This document shows positions 21,858 to 32,566 of a stretch of DNA of 64,000 bases, one piece after another. The DNA is taken from NCBI RefSeq assembly GCF_963583255.1, contig NC_084819.1:2921501-2985500 (forward strand), read 5' to 3'. This stretch comes from Pyrus communis (lineage: Eukaryota > Streptophyta > Magnoliopsida > Rosales > Rosaceae). The position numbers and the translations under genes are program-made. The notes beneath the pieces are model-generated. The model was not told the DNA's origin. It saw only the letters and a list, made by a program, of their open reading frames with translations, and did no database searches. The stretch's first letter is position 1, and every line of letters starts with the position of its first letter.

Positions 21858-23779
21858 CCAGGGATGTGCGTTTTGATGAAACTCACTCTTTCTTTCAAAT
21901 GCATGATGATGAACCTCAGGGGGAGCTCTCATATGAAGTGTTTCCTACCCCTCTCTTCCTTGATGATACAAGGCTGTCAACACCGCAAAATGAAGCTGTT
22001 GAGATAGAGCCAGCTCCTGAAAGTATGGAAGAAGTCAATGAAGAAGTCATTCTCGAAAGGAGAGAGCCTCAACTTGAACAACCTCCTCCTCCACGAAGGA
22101 ATCCTTCTTGAAACAGACAACCTCCAGCCAGGCTTGATGATTTTGAAATCTACACGCCTAGACATCCTATTGGACAAATGGTTTTTCATAGCAAGAGCTC
22201 TCCATCTCATGCTGTCTTTGTGACCAAGTTATCCCAAAATTCTGAGCCTCGATCCTTCGAAGAGGCACACCAATCTCCTGTATGGAGGCAAGCCATGCTT
22301 GAAGAACTGAAGGCACTTGATGAAAATCAAACTTGGAGCATTGTTTCTCTGCCAAAAGGTCAACGTGTGGTTGGGGCAAGATGGATTTATAAGACCAAAT
22401 TTCACTCAGATGGAAACATAGAGCGACACAAGGCAAGGTTAGTTGCAAGGGGCTTCACACAAACCTTCGGAGTAGATTACAAAGAAACCTTTGCTCCTGT
22501 GGCAAAGATGAACACAGTTAGAGTGCTTCTTTCGGTGGCCATCAATTCAAACTGGTCTCTACATCAAATGGATGTAAAAAATGCCTTCCTACATGGAGAG
22601 TTAGAAGAAGAGGTATACATGCGACTACCACCTGGTCATGAACGAGAGAAGGAACAAGGAATAGCCTGCAAGCTTCACAAGGCTATTTACGGTCTCAAGC
22701 AATCTCCAAGGGCTTGGTACTCAAAACTTAGTTCTGTCCTTATGTCATCCGGCTTTAAACGAAGCAATGCAGATTCTTCAATGTTCACTAGGATTGGTAC
22801 GCATGGAAGATTGGTGGTACTTGTTTATGTTGATGATCTTATTGTCACGGGAGATAATCCAGAAGAAATAACTGCTCTCAAAGCCACATTACATTCAACA
22901 TTCAAAATCAAAGATCTTGGCAGACTTCGATACTTTCTTGGAATCGAAATGGATCAATCTCCAACTGGTTTGTTTCTAAATCAACAAAAGTACGTTCTAG
23001 ATCTTTTAGAAGAAGCAAATATGATGCATTGCAAGCCTGCCAAAACACCACTACCAACAAATTTCAAGGATGAAACCTCAGGCATCCAGCTTGAAAATGC
23101 ATCGGAGTATCAAAGGTTGGTAGGAAAACTTATCTATTTGACTATAACCCGACCTGACATTGCTTATGCTGTTAGCTTTGTCAGCCAGTTCATGCATTCT
23201 CCCTCATCTCATCATTTGCAACTAGTTAAAAGGATCCTTCGATACTTGAAAAGCTCAATATCTACTGGGATTTTTATGCAAAACAACGGACACTTCACCA
23301 TTGAAGGATACACAGACTCTGATTGGGCAGGCAATGTCTTTGATCGCAAATCCACAACTGGTTACTGCACTCTTGTTGGTGGTAACCTCGTTACGTGGAA
23401 GAGCAAAAAACAATCTGTTGTAGCTCGGTCAAGCGCAGAAGCTGAGTACCGTGCAATGGCATCGACTGCATGCGAACTAATTTGGCTAAAAAGGTTGCTA
23501 CGTGATCTTGAAATCATCTCCTCCAAACTAATTCTTCTTCATTGTGACAATCAAGCAGCAATGCATATTGCTGCCAACCCCGTTTTCCATGAACGCACAA
23601 AGCACATTGAGGTTAACTGTCATTTCGTTCGCAACCAAGTTCAGTCCAAGCTATTACAAACTGTATTTGTTCGTTCCAGTGATCAACTTGCCGATGTGTT
23701 CACCAAGCTTCTGCCTTCTGCACAACTTGATCGTCTTCTCTTCAAGCTTGGATCCAGAAGAACTCTCGATCCAGCTTGA
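20684..23779 (+). pseudogene. Copia-2 protease-integrase-RT-RNase H, one stop
   Basis: One reading frame from 20684 to 23779 interrupted by a single in-frame TGA at 22109-22111, between integrase and RT. Integrase shows HSDIWGP, RSDNGSEY and ERKNR; RT shows YVDD (about 22826-22837); RNase H shows DSDWAGN and SSAEAEYRA. Gag and the first part of protease are absent on this strand. The polypurine tract (GAGGGGGAG) follows at 23778-23786. Confidence 0.88.
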
Positions 23780-23786
23780 GGGGGAG

Positions 23787-24146
23787 TATTGAAGTTGGTG
23801 GGTTGGTAGTAGGGTTTGTCTAGTTGTCATCTTACTTTCGGCTAAGGGCTTATTTAAGAAGCAATATCATGTAAAGCTAGGTATTAGTTTAAGTTAGAGA
23901 TAGTGGAGGACTCATGCTTGCTGAGCTGCCATGTCTTCACTCATGCTTGCTGAGCTGCCATCTCTGTCCTCACCATTCCTCCACTGGAGGACTCATGCTT
24001 TCTGAGCTGCCATGTCTTCACTCATGCTTGTTGTGCTGCCATCCCTGTCCGCACCATTCCTCCACTTTCTTTTTTGTATTCCTCTCCTATTTATGGTTGA
24101 TCTTGTAAACTATTTTAGATATGATATACACATAAAATTGTCTACA
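23787..24146 (+). repeat. Copia-2 3' LTR (360 bp)
   Basis: Full-length LTR ending TTGTCTACA. It includes the same internal 77-bp tandem pair as the 5' LTR. Confidence 0.9.
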
Positions 24147-24215
24147 AGCACTGTTCTTTAAAATCCATTTCTCCACAGTGCTACTGTCAACAGGACGATG
24201 AGCTTCCTCTGTACA

Positions 24216-24940
24216 CTGCACAGCCAAAACAAAAGATGAACGAGCCTTGTATAAGATTTCTTGAACATTGGTTTCACCCTCACCCTCACCGACAGTTCCA
24301 CTCAATTCGTTGGATTTTTGTAAGACTACCATAAGCCTTAATGTAAAAGGTATTGATTAACTGGAAAATATCATATACCAGCAGAAATTAATGAGTTAAT
24401 AACAAAACATATCACAATTTACATAGAACGACTTTGTATTTCAATTCATAAAAGGAAAAATAGCAGATAAATTGAAAACAAATGGGTAGCAATCAAAACC
24501 CTGAAACCAATCAAATATGAGAAATCAATTAAACAAATCGATCAAAAACAAAAATCTATCAAAACCCATTAATAATTTGACGAATCTTCAAAACAAAACT
24601 GAAGAAAACCAAGAAGAGAAAGTGGCAGAGGAAGCTGTGATTTACGAGGACGCGACGGTGGTCTTAGGATGGTCCAGCAAAGTTGTCAAGCAGGATGAGG
24701 AGTCGAGCAGAGCGAGGAGTCGAGTGGGACAACGCAAGAGAAAAGAAGTGTCTTAGCAATCCGGTGGTGGTTGGGGGGGGGGGTCTTGCTAAGACTATCT
24801 AGCGAGCCCCATAGTCGAGGCGAGTGAGGTTTAATCCCACTAAAGTTAGTCCCTTCCTCTAACAAACATGAGACTACAGTAACACCTAATCTAGTCTCCA
24901 GTCCCACTTAATGAAGGCAAACAAACGTTCCTTAAGAGCT
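24216..24940 (-). other. T block, copy 1, with an unidentified coding-like stretch
   Basis: It recurs at 26527-27250 and 49541-50250. Directly upstream of the ARI exon the minus strand reads an open stretch including TVGEGEGETNVQEILYKARS, preserved in all three copies, but I cannot name it. At about 24744-24915 lies a transposon-like segment: 'gtcttagcaa' pairs with 'ttgctaagac', and the far end reads (minus strand) 'gtttgtttgccttcattaag', resembling hAT-type MITE ends. Copy 1 has a longer poly-G run near 24770. Confidence 0.45.
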
Positions 24941-25920
24941 CAACAACATGTCTCATACTTGAATTCATAAAAAAAATTTAAGAAAAATTAATAAAGTAGT
25001 CCAACTTTATTAATTTTTCTCAGTTCAGGTCTAGATGACAAAAATATTGTAAATTAAGGTACAAACATAATTATTTCCATGAATTTGAGCAGTAATAGAA
25101 AGTATATACTACTACAGGCACTTGCAAGGATTAGAAAGGTCCACTTGCATGGCCTTCAACATTCCTTCTTTTGTGTTGCCACAGTAGAGGCATTTCTTTG
25201 AGAAACATGGGTACGTAGTATCAAATCTTGGAGTTCCGACAGGAGAGACTGCACCCCGTCTTCGTGTGTGACATACGTTTACATGCCTCAACGCACATGC
25301 TTGACGTCCATGTTCGATATTATATGCGTCACCGATTGTGTCTTGGCCTGTTCATTAGTGCGGAAATGAGATTCAGACTACAACCTCACCAAAATACAAA
25401 TCCACGGTTGAATAATTTAAAATACAAGAAATAAAGACACCGAGAGAATTACGAGGTTTGGAAAAAACCTGCCTATGTCCCCAGAGAGATATTGCTCTTT
25501 ACTATGAGAATAACAGTACAATTTACACATGAGTTAAATCGACATAATCCAATTATAATCCCAAACCCCTGTACACCTACTCGCATAATTTTTCCAAGAG
25601 CCTCAGTTCTTTCACCCGAATACTTTTCACTCTAACTCTCTTGATTTTCTCTCAACCCATGGTCAACCTTTCCAAAGGGAGAGTCGGATGCTCTCCCCCT
25701 TGGATGCTTCTATGATGCTTACCTTCCCACTTTCGAAGACCAAAAAGTCTGAAGTTCACGTAACATAATCAACACCTAGCCTACCTAGCATGCACCCCTT
25801 TCTATCCCTAGCCTACAGAGTACAACTTTTTCTCCATTTGCCATTTAATGCATAGAAAATAAAACATGCACAATTGCATGCAAGCAAACACAAAGTCACG
25901 GTTGCTGCAATTTCCTTGTA
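24941..25920 (+). repeat. Dispersed repeat upstream of P blocks, copy 1
   Basis: This block is repeated at 28010-28910 and 50280-51170 with small indels. It contains 'gagagaattacgaggttcgg' followed by 'acctgcctatgtccccagag', wording I associate with retroelement-derived repeats in plants (recall only). No LTR ends, TSD or coding domain could be placed. Because it always precedes a P block here, its copy number may simply reflect segmental duplication. Confidence 0.55.
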
Positions 25921-26130
25921 GCATTCACATGGTCTCAATTGTGGTCATATTGAAGACTAATACTATTCAAAAATTCCAAGCGTCAACTCCATGTTTGACG
26001 GGAAGACTTGACCGGCTCAGTCAACACTGGCACCATACAGCTCTTTGATTGAGCTGAAAATCCTTTCAGAAATTCCAAGCGTAAAGAAAGGATTAGAAAA
26101 TCTGCACCTCCAAAGTTGTTACTAGCTCCA
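25921..26130 (+). promoter_or_regulatory. P block without its kinase gene
   Basis: It matches the RLK promoter up to 'gttactagctcc', then jumps to DNA found downstream of the acidic-protein genes (38450, 56990 and 61115). It is an orphan promoter. Confidence 0.7.
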
Positions 26131-26526
26131 CACACCTTTATTCCCAGCCCATCAAATTTCCTCAAGCATTAATATACTTTTTTGCCATGATTTTCTAATA
26201 ATTTAGACAAAACATTTTCCAAACATGGATTGTACACATGTTTAATGACTTTGAAACAAAAAATGACCACATTTTAATTAGCAAAATATATTTCAAGTAA
26301 AAATAGGATAGAATTGGCCAGTATCATGAGCATCATCAACAAAGGTTAGGACAGAACAATACAAAACGAAACATGAATTACCAAGAATTCCACCAACTCA
26401 CATAAAAGTGTTAATAAAAGTTAACTTTCAATGGTGTATCTGAAACTAAAACTAATCATGTTTTCACTTTGCACCACTCAATTCAACATAATTAATTAAT
26501 ATACTTCCAGACATAATTAATTAACA
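26131..26526. other. Mosaic segment: acidic-gene flank, ARI intron, T block
   Basis: 26131-26310 matches the DNA around 38450-38630. At about 26311-26340 the sequence switches to the edge of the ARI exon encoding ILANS (as at 47490) and continues in ARI intron to about 26525. It then jumps into the T block at 26527. It is a deletion scar of a largely lost unit. Confidence 0.7.
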
Positions 26527-27300
26527 TGCCTTGTATAAGATTTCTTGAACATTGGTTTCACCCTCACCCTCACCAACAATTTCACTCAATTCGTTGGATT
26601 TTTGTAAGACTACCATAAGCCTTAATGTAAAAGGTACTAATTAATTGGGTAAGATCATATACCTGCAGAAATTAATGAGTTAATAACAAAACATATCAGA
26701 ATTTACATAGAACAACTTTGTATTTCAATTCTTAAAAGGAAAAATACCGGATAAATTGAAAACAAATGGTTAGCAATCAAAACCCAAAAATCAAAGCCCA
26801 GAAACCAATCAAATATGAGAAATCAATTAAACCCACAAATCGATCAAAAACAAAAATTTATCAAAACCCATTAATAATTTGACGAATCTTCAAAACAAAA
26901 CTGAAGAAAACTAAGAAGAGAAAGTGGCAGAGGAAGCCGTGATTTACAAGGACGCGGCGGTGGTCCTGGGATGGTTCGGCGAGGTTGTCAAGCAGGATGA
27001 GGAGTCGAGTAGAGCGAAGAGTCGAGTGGGATAACACGAGAGAAAAGAAGGGTCTTCGCAATCCGGTGCTAGTCGGGGGGTCTCGCTAAGACTATCTAGC
27101 GAGCCCCATAGTCGAGGCGAGTGAGGTTTAATCCCACTAAAGTTAGTCCCTTCCTCTAAAAAACATGGGACTACAGTAACACCAAATCCAGTCTAGTCTA
27201 GTCCCATTTAGCGAAGGCAAACAAACGCCCCCTAAGAGCTCAACAACATGTCTCGTACTTGAAAGAAACTAGACTTTATAAAAAAAATTTAAGAAAAATT
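26527..27300 (-). other. T block, copy 2
   Basis: Same content as 24230-24960, with the coding-like minus stretch beginning inside it and the transposon-like segment at about 27055-27235. No complete gene. Confidence 0.6.
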
Positions 27301-27329
27301 AATAAAGTAGTCCAGCTTTTGGTCATCTA

Positions 27330-27501
27330 TTATTAGTAAGGAAAACTAATGAAAATGGATTTAAAACTTTAAGTTTTAATGATAAGGACAAAATAAAGAG
27401 TAAAGTGAATAGTACCAGGATTGACTTTTTAGTGTAAAAATGTGGTTTTTCGTTAAAGTGAACAGTACCGTGAGCTTTTCGTTAAAACTCTTTTATTAGT
27501 A
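27330..27501. mobile_element. Small MITE with 9-bp TSD, Maleae-type
   Basis: The element (27339-27492, 154 bp) is flanked by TTATTAGTA at 27330-27338 and 27493-27501. It contains 'acaaaataaagagtaaagtg', 'gtgaatagtaccagg' and 'gtgaacagtaccg', and imperfect inverted ends. I remember nearly identical sequence as a very abundant MITE in apple and pear. The 9-bp duplication suggests Mutator-type mobilisation. Confidence 0.7.
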
Positions 27502-27539
27502 ATGCTGAGTCCATTGAATTAATGGCTGACAAGTGCCCC

Positions 27540-27662
27540 ATTCAATCAACATCAATCTTCAAATACAGTTATGTGGTCCAATTACAGTTCCATGTTTACT
27601 ATTCTACAAATCAGGTCATGTAGTTAGCGTGGTTATATTGAAGACTAATAATATTCAAAACA
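27540..27662 (+). repeat. P block 5' part, truncated
   Basis: It matches 1-115 and about 3025-3175, then stops. 27663-28009 shows no gene and no match to other parts of the window that I can see. Confidence 0.65.
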
Positions 27663-28009
27663 TGTTTAGAATTCAGATCCATGTCTAGGTAAGGGGAAAT
27701 TGAAGCACAATATATATATACAGTCCAGGATTTTAGCCTAGAAAGGGCCTAAAAACTCAATTCGAAATGCACTCTTCGTCTTACAAAAATTACAATGTTG
27801 TGTAGTAAGCAGCCAACCAACCATCGCTTTTGGGTCTAGTATTATGTTGTCCTCATCATACTCTTCCTTCAACTTAAACCTCAACTGCATTGGTATGATG
27901 TAGTAGTATATACTCTTCCTCAAGCCTCTCTGACTTTATTTCTCTCTCCTTCCATTGAATATCACAATTTAAGAAATGCAATAGAAAATCATAATTTAGA
28001 TCATTCTGA

Positions 28010-28910
28010 GGTCAGGTCTAGATGAGAAAATATTGTAAATTAAGGTACAAACATAATTATTTCCATGAATTTGAGCAGTAATAGAAAGTATAAACTACTA
28101 CAGGCACTTGCAAGGATTAGAAAGGTCCACTCGCATGGCCTTCAAGATTCCTTCCTTTGTGTTGCCACAGTAGAGGCATTTCTTGAAGAAACACGGGTAC
28201 GTAGTATCAAATCTTGGAGTTGCGACAGGAGAGACTGCACCCCGTCTTCGTGTGTGACATACGTTTAAACTTTCATGTTGGATATTACATGCGTCACCTG
28301 TTGTGTCTTGGCCCGTTCGTTAGTGCGGAAATGAGATTCAGATTACAACCTTACCAAAATACAAACCCACGGTTGAATAATTTAAAATACAAGAAATAAA
28401 GACACCGAGAGAATTACGAGGTTCGGCAAAAACCTGCCAATGTCCCCAGAGAGATATTGTTCTTTACTATGAGAATAACAATATAAGTTACACATGAGTT
28501 AAATCGATATAATCCAATTCTAATCCCAAACCCCTGTACACCTACTCACAAAATTTTTTCAAAAGCCTCAGTTCTCTCGCTAAAATATTTTTCACTCTAG
28601 CTCCTTTGATTTTCTCTCAACCCATGGTCAACCCTTCCAATGGAAGAGTCGGATACTCTCCCCCTTGGATGCTTCTATGATGCTTACCTTCCCACTTTCC
28701 AAGACCAAAAAGTCTTAAGGTCACGTGACATAATCAACACCTAGCCTACCTAGCATGCACCCCTTTCTATCCCTAGCCTACAGAGTACAACTTTTTCTCC
28801 ATTTGCCAATTAATGCATAGAAAATAAAACATGCACAATTGCATGCAAGCAAACACAAAGTCACGGTTGCTGCCATTTCCTTGTACCATTCACAGGGTCT
28901 TCAATTGTGG
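28010..28910 (+). repeat. Dispersed repeat upstream of P blocks, copy 2
   Basis: Matches 25020-25920 with a 15-bp deletion near 28270. It leads directly into the RLK2 promoter. Confidence 0.6.
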
Positions 28911-29142
28911 TCATTTTGAAGACTAATACTATTCAAAAATTCCAAGCGTCAACTCCACGTTTGACCGCGTGAGTCAACACTGGCACCATACGGCTGTTGA
29001 TTGAGCTGAAAATCCTTTCAGAAATTCCAAGCGTAAAGAAAGGATTAGAAACTCTGCACCTCCAAAGTTGTTACTAGCTCCCATATTTATTTGTGACGCA
29101 TACAAACTGGCGAAAAAACATATCATACTCCAACTCAAAACC
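28911..29142 (+). promoter_or_regulatory. RLK2 promoter and leader (P block)
   Basis: Compared with the copy at 1-300 a 16-base piece is lost. Three W-box cores remain: GTCAAC at 28948-28953, TTGACC at 28961-28966 and GTCAAC at 28973-28978. The leader before the ATG at 29143 is nearly identical to that of RLK1. Confidence 0.6.
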
Positions 29143-31734
29143 ATGACATTTCTTTATATGCTCCTGCTGCTGTCCGCATTGCCACTGATCAAACCGACAT
29201 CAATATCGCCAAGACAACAAGCCAAATCACTCATCAAATGGAAGGACGGCTTTTCTTCACCATCATTATCATCGCCACCTTCGCTACTCAATTCATGGTC
29301 CCTCACCAACCTCAACAGCCTCTGCAACTGGACTGCCATTTCCTGCTCCAAAACTAGAACAGTCTCCAAAATAGACCTCTCCGATATGCTAATTTTCGGA
29401 ACACTGTCCCTTTTCGACTTTTCCTCATTTCCAAATCTCACCCACTTCAATCTAATTGGCAACTATTTCGATGGGCCTATACCATCTGAGATTGGCCAGG
29501 TAACAGAGCTTCAGTATCTAAATCTCCGCAACAACGGTCTCTATAGTACCATCCCTTATCAACTGAGCAATCTCAAAAAGGTACGGTACATGGACCTTGG
29601 ATTAAACTATTTTAACAATACTGATCAAGATTGGTCAGAATTTGCAGGCATGCCCTCATTGACCTACCTTGCTATGTCTATGCGAGGTGATAATCGATAT
29701 CATTCAGAATTCCCAGAATTTATATCTCAATGCCAGAACTTAACGTTCCTCGACTTGTCTCAAATTAATTTGAACGGCCAAATTCCGCCTTCGATAGGCC
29801 AACTCAGGGAGCTCCAGTACCTTGATCTTTCATACAACTCCTTAAACTCATCAATCCCTCTCTCTATAGGCCAACTCGGGGAGCTCCAGTACCTTGATCT
29901 TTCATACAACTCCTTAAACTCTTCTATCCCTTCTGAGCTTGGTCTTTGTACAAACCTCACCCACTTGTCCTTGTCTTCCAATAAACTCAATGGGGAACTG
30001 CCTCTGTCCTTGTCCAATCTGAACAACCTCGTCGAATTGGGTTTAGATAATAATCTATTTACTGGTCAAATCCTTCCTTCTCTAGTCTCCAATTGGACTA
30101 AAATGGTCTCGTTGCAACTTCAGTCTAATGAACACAGTGGGGAGATTCCGACGGAAGTTGGAAATATGAGCTTTCTGTTGACGCTCAATCTAGCAAGGAA
30201 CCACTTGACAGGAGTGATCCCTCATAATCTAGGCAATTTAGCTCTGCTTCAGCTGCTCAATTTGTCGTACAATGACTTGAAAGGAGTGATCCCACGGTTT
30301 GTGGGATTAAGTTTAGAGGTTCTCAGTATCTCACACAACCATCTTTCAGGGCAAATCCCACCATGTGTCAACACGCCTCATGCCTTTGATTTTTCTTATA
30401 ACAACTTGACTGGCCCAATCCCAGGCGTTTTCCAAGGGGCACCAGAAAATGCTTTTGATGGAAACCCTGGGTTGTGTGGGTATTTAGAGTGTGTAGACAG
30501 TATATCCCCTCGGCACAATAGAAATTCCGAAAAGAATAACAAAAGAGTTCTAATTGGTATCCTTGTGCCTGTCTGTGGTTTATTAATGGTTACAACTGTC
30601 ATTGGTCTTATGTTCCGTAAAAAATCCATTCTCGTTTTGAACAAAGTCAACACTTCTGAAAACTTTAAGAGTTTGGAGTCAATGATATTGCAAGAGGAAG
30701 TAAAGTTTACGTTTGCAGAAGTTGTGAAGGCTGTAGATGACTTTCATGAGAAGCACTGCATTGGGGCAGGAGGGTTTGGAAGGGTTTACAAGGCAGAGTT
30801 GCAATCAGGCCAAGTTGTTGCAGTTAAAAGGCTTAACATGTCAGACTCTAATGATATTCCAGCAATCAATCTCCAAAGCTTTCAGAATGAAATCCGAACT
30901 TTGACAAGCATCCGACACCGGAACATCATAAGGCTCTATGGCTTCTGTTCAAGAAGGGGGGGTTGCATATTCCTACTTTATGAATACTTAGAGAGAGGAA
31001 GCCTGGGAAAAGCTTTGTATGGAGTTGAAGGTGTTAATGAACTTGTTTGGGCTACTAGAGTCAAAATTGTGCAAGGACTTGCTCATGCACTTTCTTACTT
31101 GCACCATGATTGCTCTCCACCAATTGTGCACCGTGACATAACCGTCAACAATGTATTGCTTGAGTTTGATTTCGAGGTTCGTCTCTCAGATTTCGGAATA
31201 GCCAGGTTATTGAGTACAGATTCATCCAACTGGACAGATATCGCTGGTTCATTTGGCTACATAGCACCAGGTAATGTAAACTTAATTTGTACATTTATGG
31301 TTCATCTTTTTGCTTATTGGGATATGTTTTAAGGTAGTCAGTTTTGTTTTTATTGATGTGCAGAGCTTGCATACACTATGCGAGTCACGGATAAATGTGA
31401 TGTATATAGCTTTGGAGTGGTGGCGCTCGAAGTCATGATGGGAAGGCACCCAGGAGATATGCTAGAGTCCCAGCTACAAGAATCATCAAAATCAAGGAGG
31501 GACAATGTAGAATTGCTCCTGAAAGATTTGTTAGACCAAAGGTCGGAACCGCCAACCAATGAATCTGCAAAGGCAGTGGTGCTTGTAGTGACAATGGCCT
31601 TGGCCTGTGTACGAACGCGTCCAGCGTCCAGACCTACGATGTTATTTACGGCACAAAAACTCTCAGCTCAAACCCTGCCTTGCCTTCCCGAACCATTTGG
31701 TATGTTGACAATCAACAAGCTAATGGCACTATAA
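29143..31734 (+). CDS. LRR receptor-like kinase, MIK2-like (LRR-XII type), copy 2
   Basis: Exons 29143-31270 and 31364-31734 with a 93-bp GT-AG intron, giving 832 aa. I use the ATG at 29143 because it matches the RLK1 start and opens a signal peptide; the longer frame to 29068 begins with TTG. Domain order equals RLK1: signal peptide, LRR N-cap, LRRs, one membrane span, kinase with [14 protein letters not shown] and DFG. The N-cap has four more residues in a serine-rich stretch ([10 protein letters not shown]), the kinase an extra Gly (RRGGC), and the juxtamembrane ectodomain differs clearly. By contrast 572 bp in the LRR region are identical to RLK1. Apparently functional; ligand unknown. 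Confidence 0.9.
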
Positions 31735-31749
31735 ATAATAAAACAAAAC

Positions 31750-31774
31750 AAAAAAAAAAAAAAAAAAAAAAAAA
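31750..31774 (+). repeat. A25 homopolymer after the RLK2 stop
   Basis: Counterpart of the A40 tract behind RLK1. The 3' flank homology continues to about 32270. Confidence 0.8.
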
Positions 31775-32461
31775 GAAGAAGAAGAAAAGGGCGAATAGCT
31801 CAAACTTCCCTTTTGTATTCCTGCCACTCGCAATTCCATCTATTTTCTCATGTAATACATCTTCAGTACTGTAATTACTCATCTGTATGATTTGTCGAAT
31901 GTGGATTAATGTGTGATGAATTTTCTTAATCGTAATTGCATTAAACCGATAATCCATAATGTGTCAAAATAACTCCACAATTAATAAAAAGACTTGAATT
32001 ATGGATTTGTGTCCTTCCTCTAGTTCAAAGAGCTACCCTAAAAAATTGAACCTGCATGGATCATTTTCGCCATGGATTATTTTGAAAGCAAACACATATG
32101 GAACTACAGGATGCAATCTGACCCTTCCATCTTTGTGCCTTTCCTCTATGTCGAAGTACATTTGATCTTCCTCTCTAAATCTGCAACAACCAGAACTGAT
32201 TTCACATTCACACTACAGCACAATAGAAGACACTTTGACGCGACAATCTGTTAAATTAGCAAATGGGGAAGTCTCCCGCGTAGAGGACACGGGGGAGGTC
32301 CCTGTGGCTTTGGAACCATCCACATAATGATAAAACAAGCAGGGCTGCATAGAGACACATTTCAACACATAACTCCATTTGTTTCTTCGGACAAGACACA
32401 TTTCAACACAAAACATTCCATGGAAAATGAATTTCAACTAATATTTCATCACAATATTTAC
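31775..32461. other. RLK2 3' flank and junction to ARI sequence
   Basis: 31775-32270 matches 6032-6570. 32280-32350 is specific to this unit. From about 32355 the DNA matches ARI intron between its last two exons (as at 39785-39885), including a local repeat of 'gacacatttcaacaca'. Confidence 0.65.
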
Positions 32462-32566
32462 CCGGTAAGTCCAGCTAGCTTTGTACGGAAATCAACGAAT
32501 TCTTTCGATGGGCCTTCTGCACTAAGGAATTGCAGTAGCTCCTTCTCTGCACACTGATGAAGCCTT
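32462..32566 (-). pseudogene. Isolated ARI exon fragment
   Basis: It matches the penultimate ARI exon (39886-40012 in unit B), reading [18 protein letters not shown] and onward to LAGLTG with its GT donor. It is cut after 32566, where NAC-downstream DNA begins. It is a single-exon relic of a lost ARI copy between RLK2 and NAC-B. Confidence 0.85.

Larger units (their letters stand above)
17975..24151 (+). mobile_element. Copia-2, rearranged LTR retrotransposon with internal inverted duplication
   Basis: The element is 17980-24146, flanked by AGCAC at 17975-17979 and 24147-24151. LTRs start TATTGAAG (the usual TG is TA in both) and end CTACA. Layout: truncated 5' LTR; an inverted gag-protease-integrase segment on the minus strand; then protease-integrase-RT-RNase H on the plus strand; polypurine tract; full 3' LTR. 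No primer-binding site follows the 5' LTR. It sits inside an ARI exon. The target duplication and near-identical arms suggest that it inserted already rearranged or was rearranged soon after. Confidence 0.92.
15962..24215 (-). pseudogene. Ariadne-type RBR E3 ligase fragment, copy A
   Basis: Minus-strand exons with GT-AG borders: 24215-24152 plus 17979-17955 (one exon split by copia-2), 16998-16891, 16749-16659, 16550-16461 and 16009-15962. They encode the IBR part (CTEEAHRPVD..., [20 protein letters not shown]), the RING2/Rcat part ([11 protein letters not shown]), and the start of the Ariadne domain ([16 protein letters not shown]). The pieces stay in frame across every junction. RBR ligases pass ubiquitin from E2 to a RING2 cysteine and then to substrate. 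RING1 and the N-terminus are not in the window, and the Ariadne C-terminus is removed by the NAC junction. A conserved IBR cysteine is Ser here (VDS; VDC in unit B). Not functional as an E3. Confidence 0.88.

Noticed and set aside
29068..29142. Upstream extension of RLK2
   Set aside because: It starts at a TTG; the ATG at 29143 matches the RLK1 start and begins the signal peptide.
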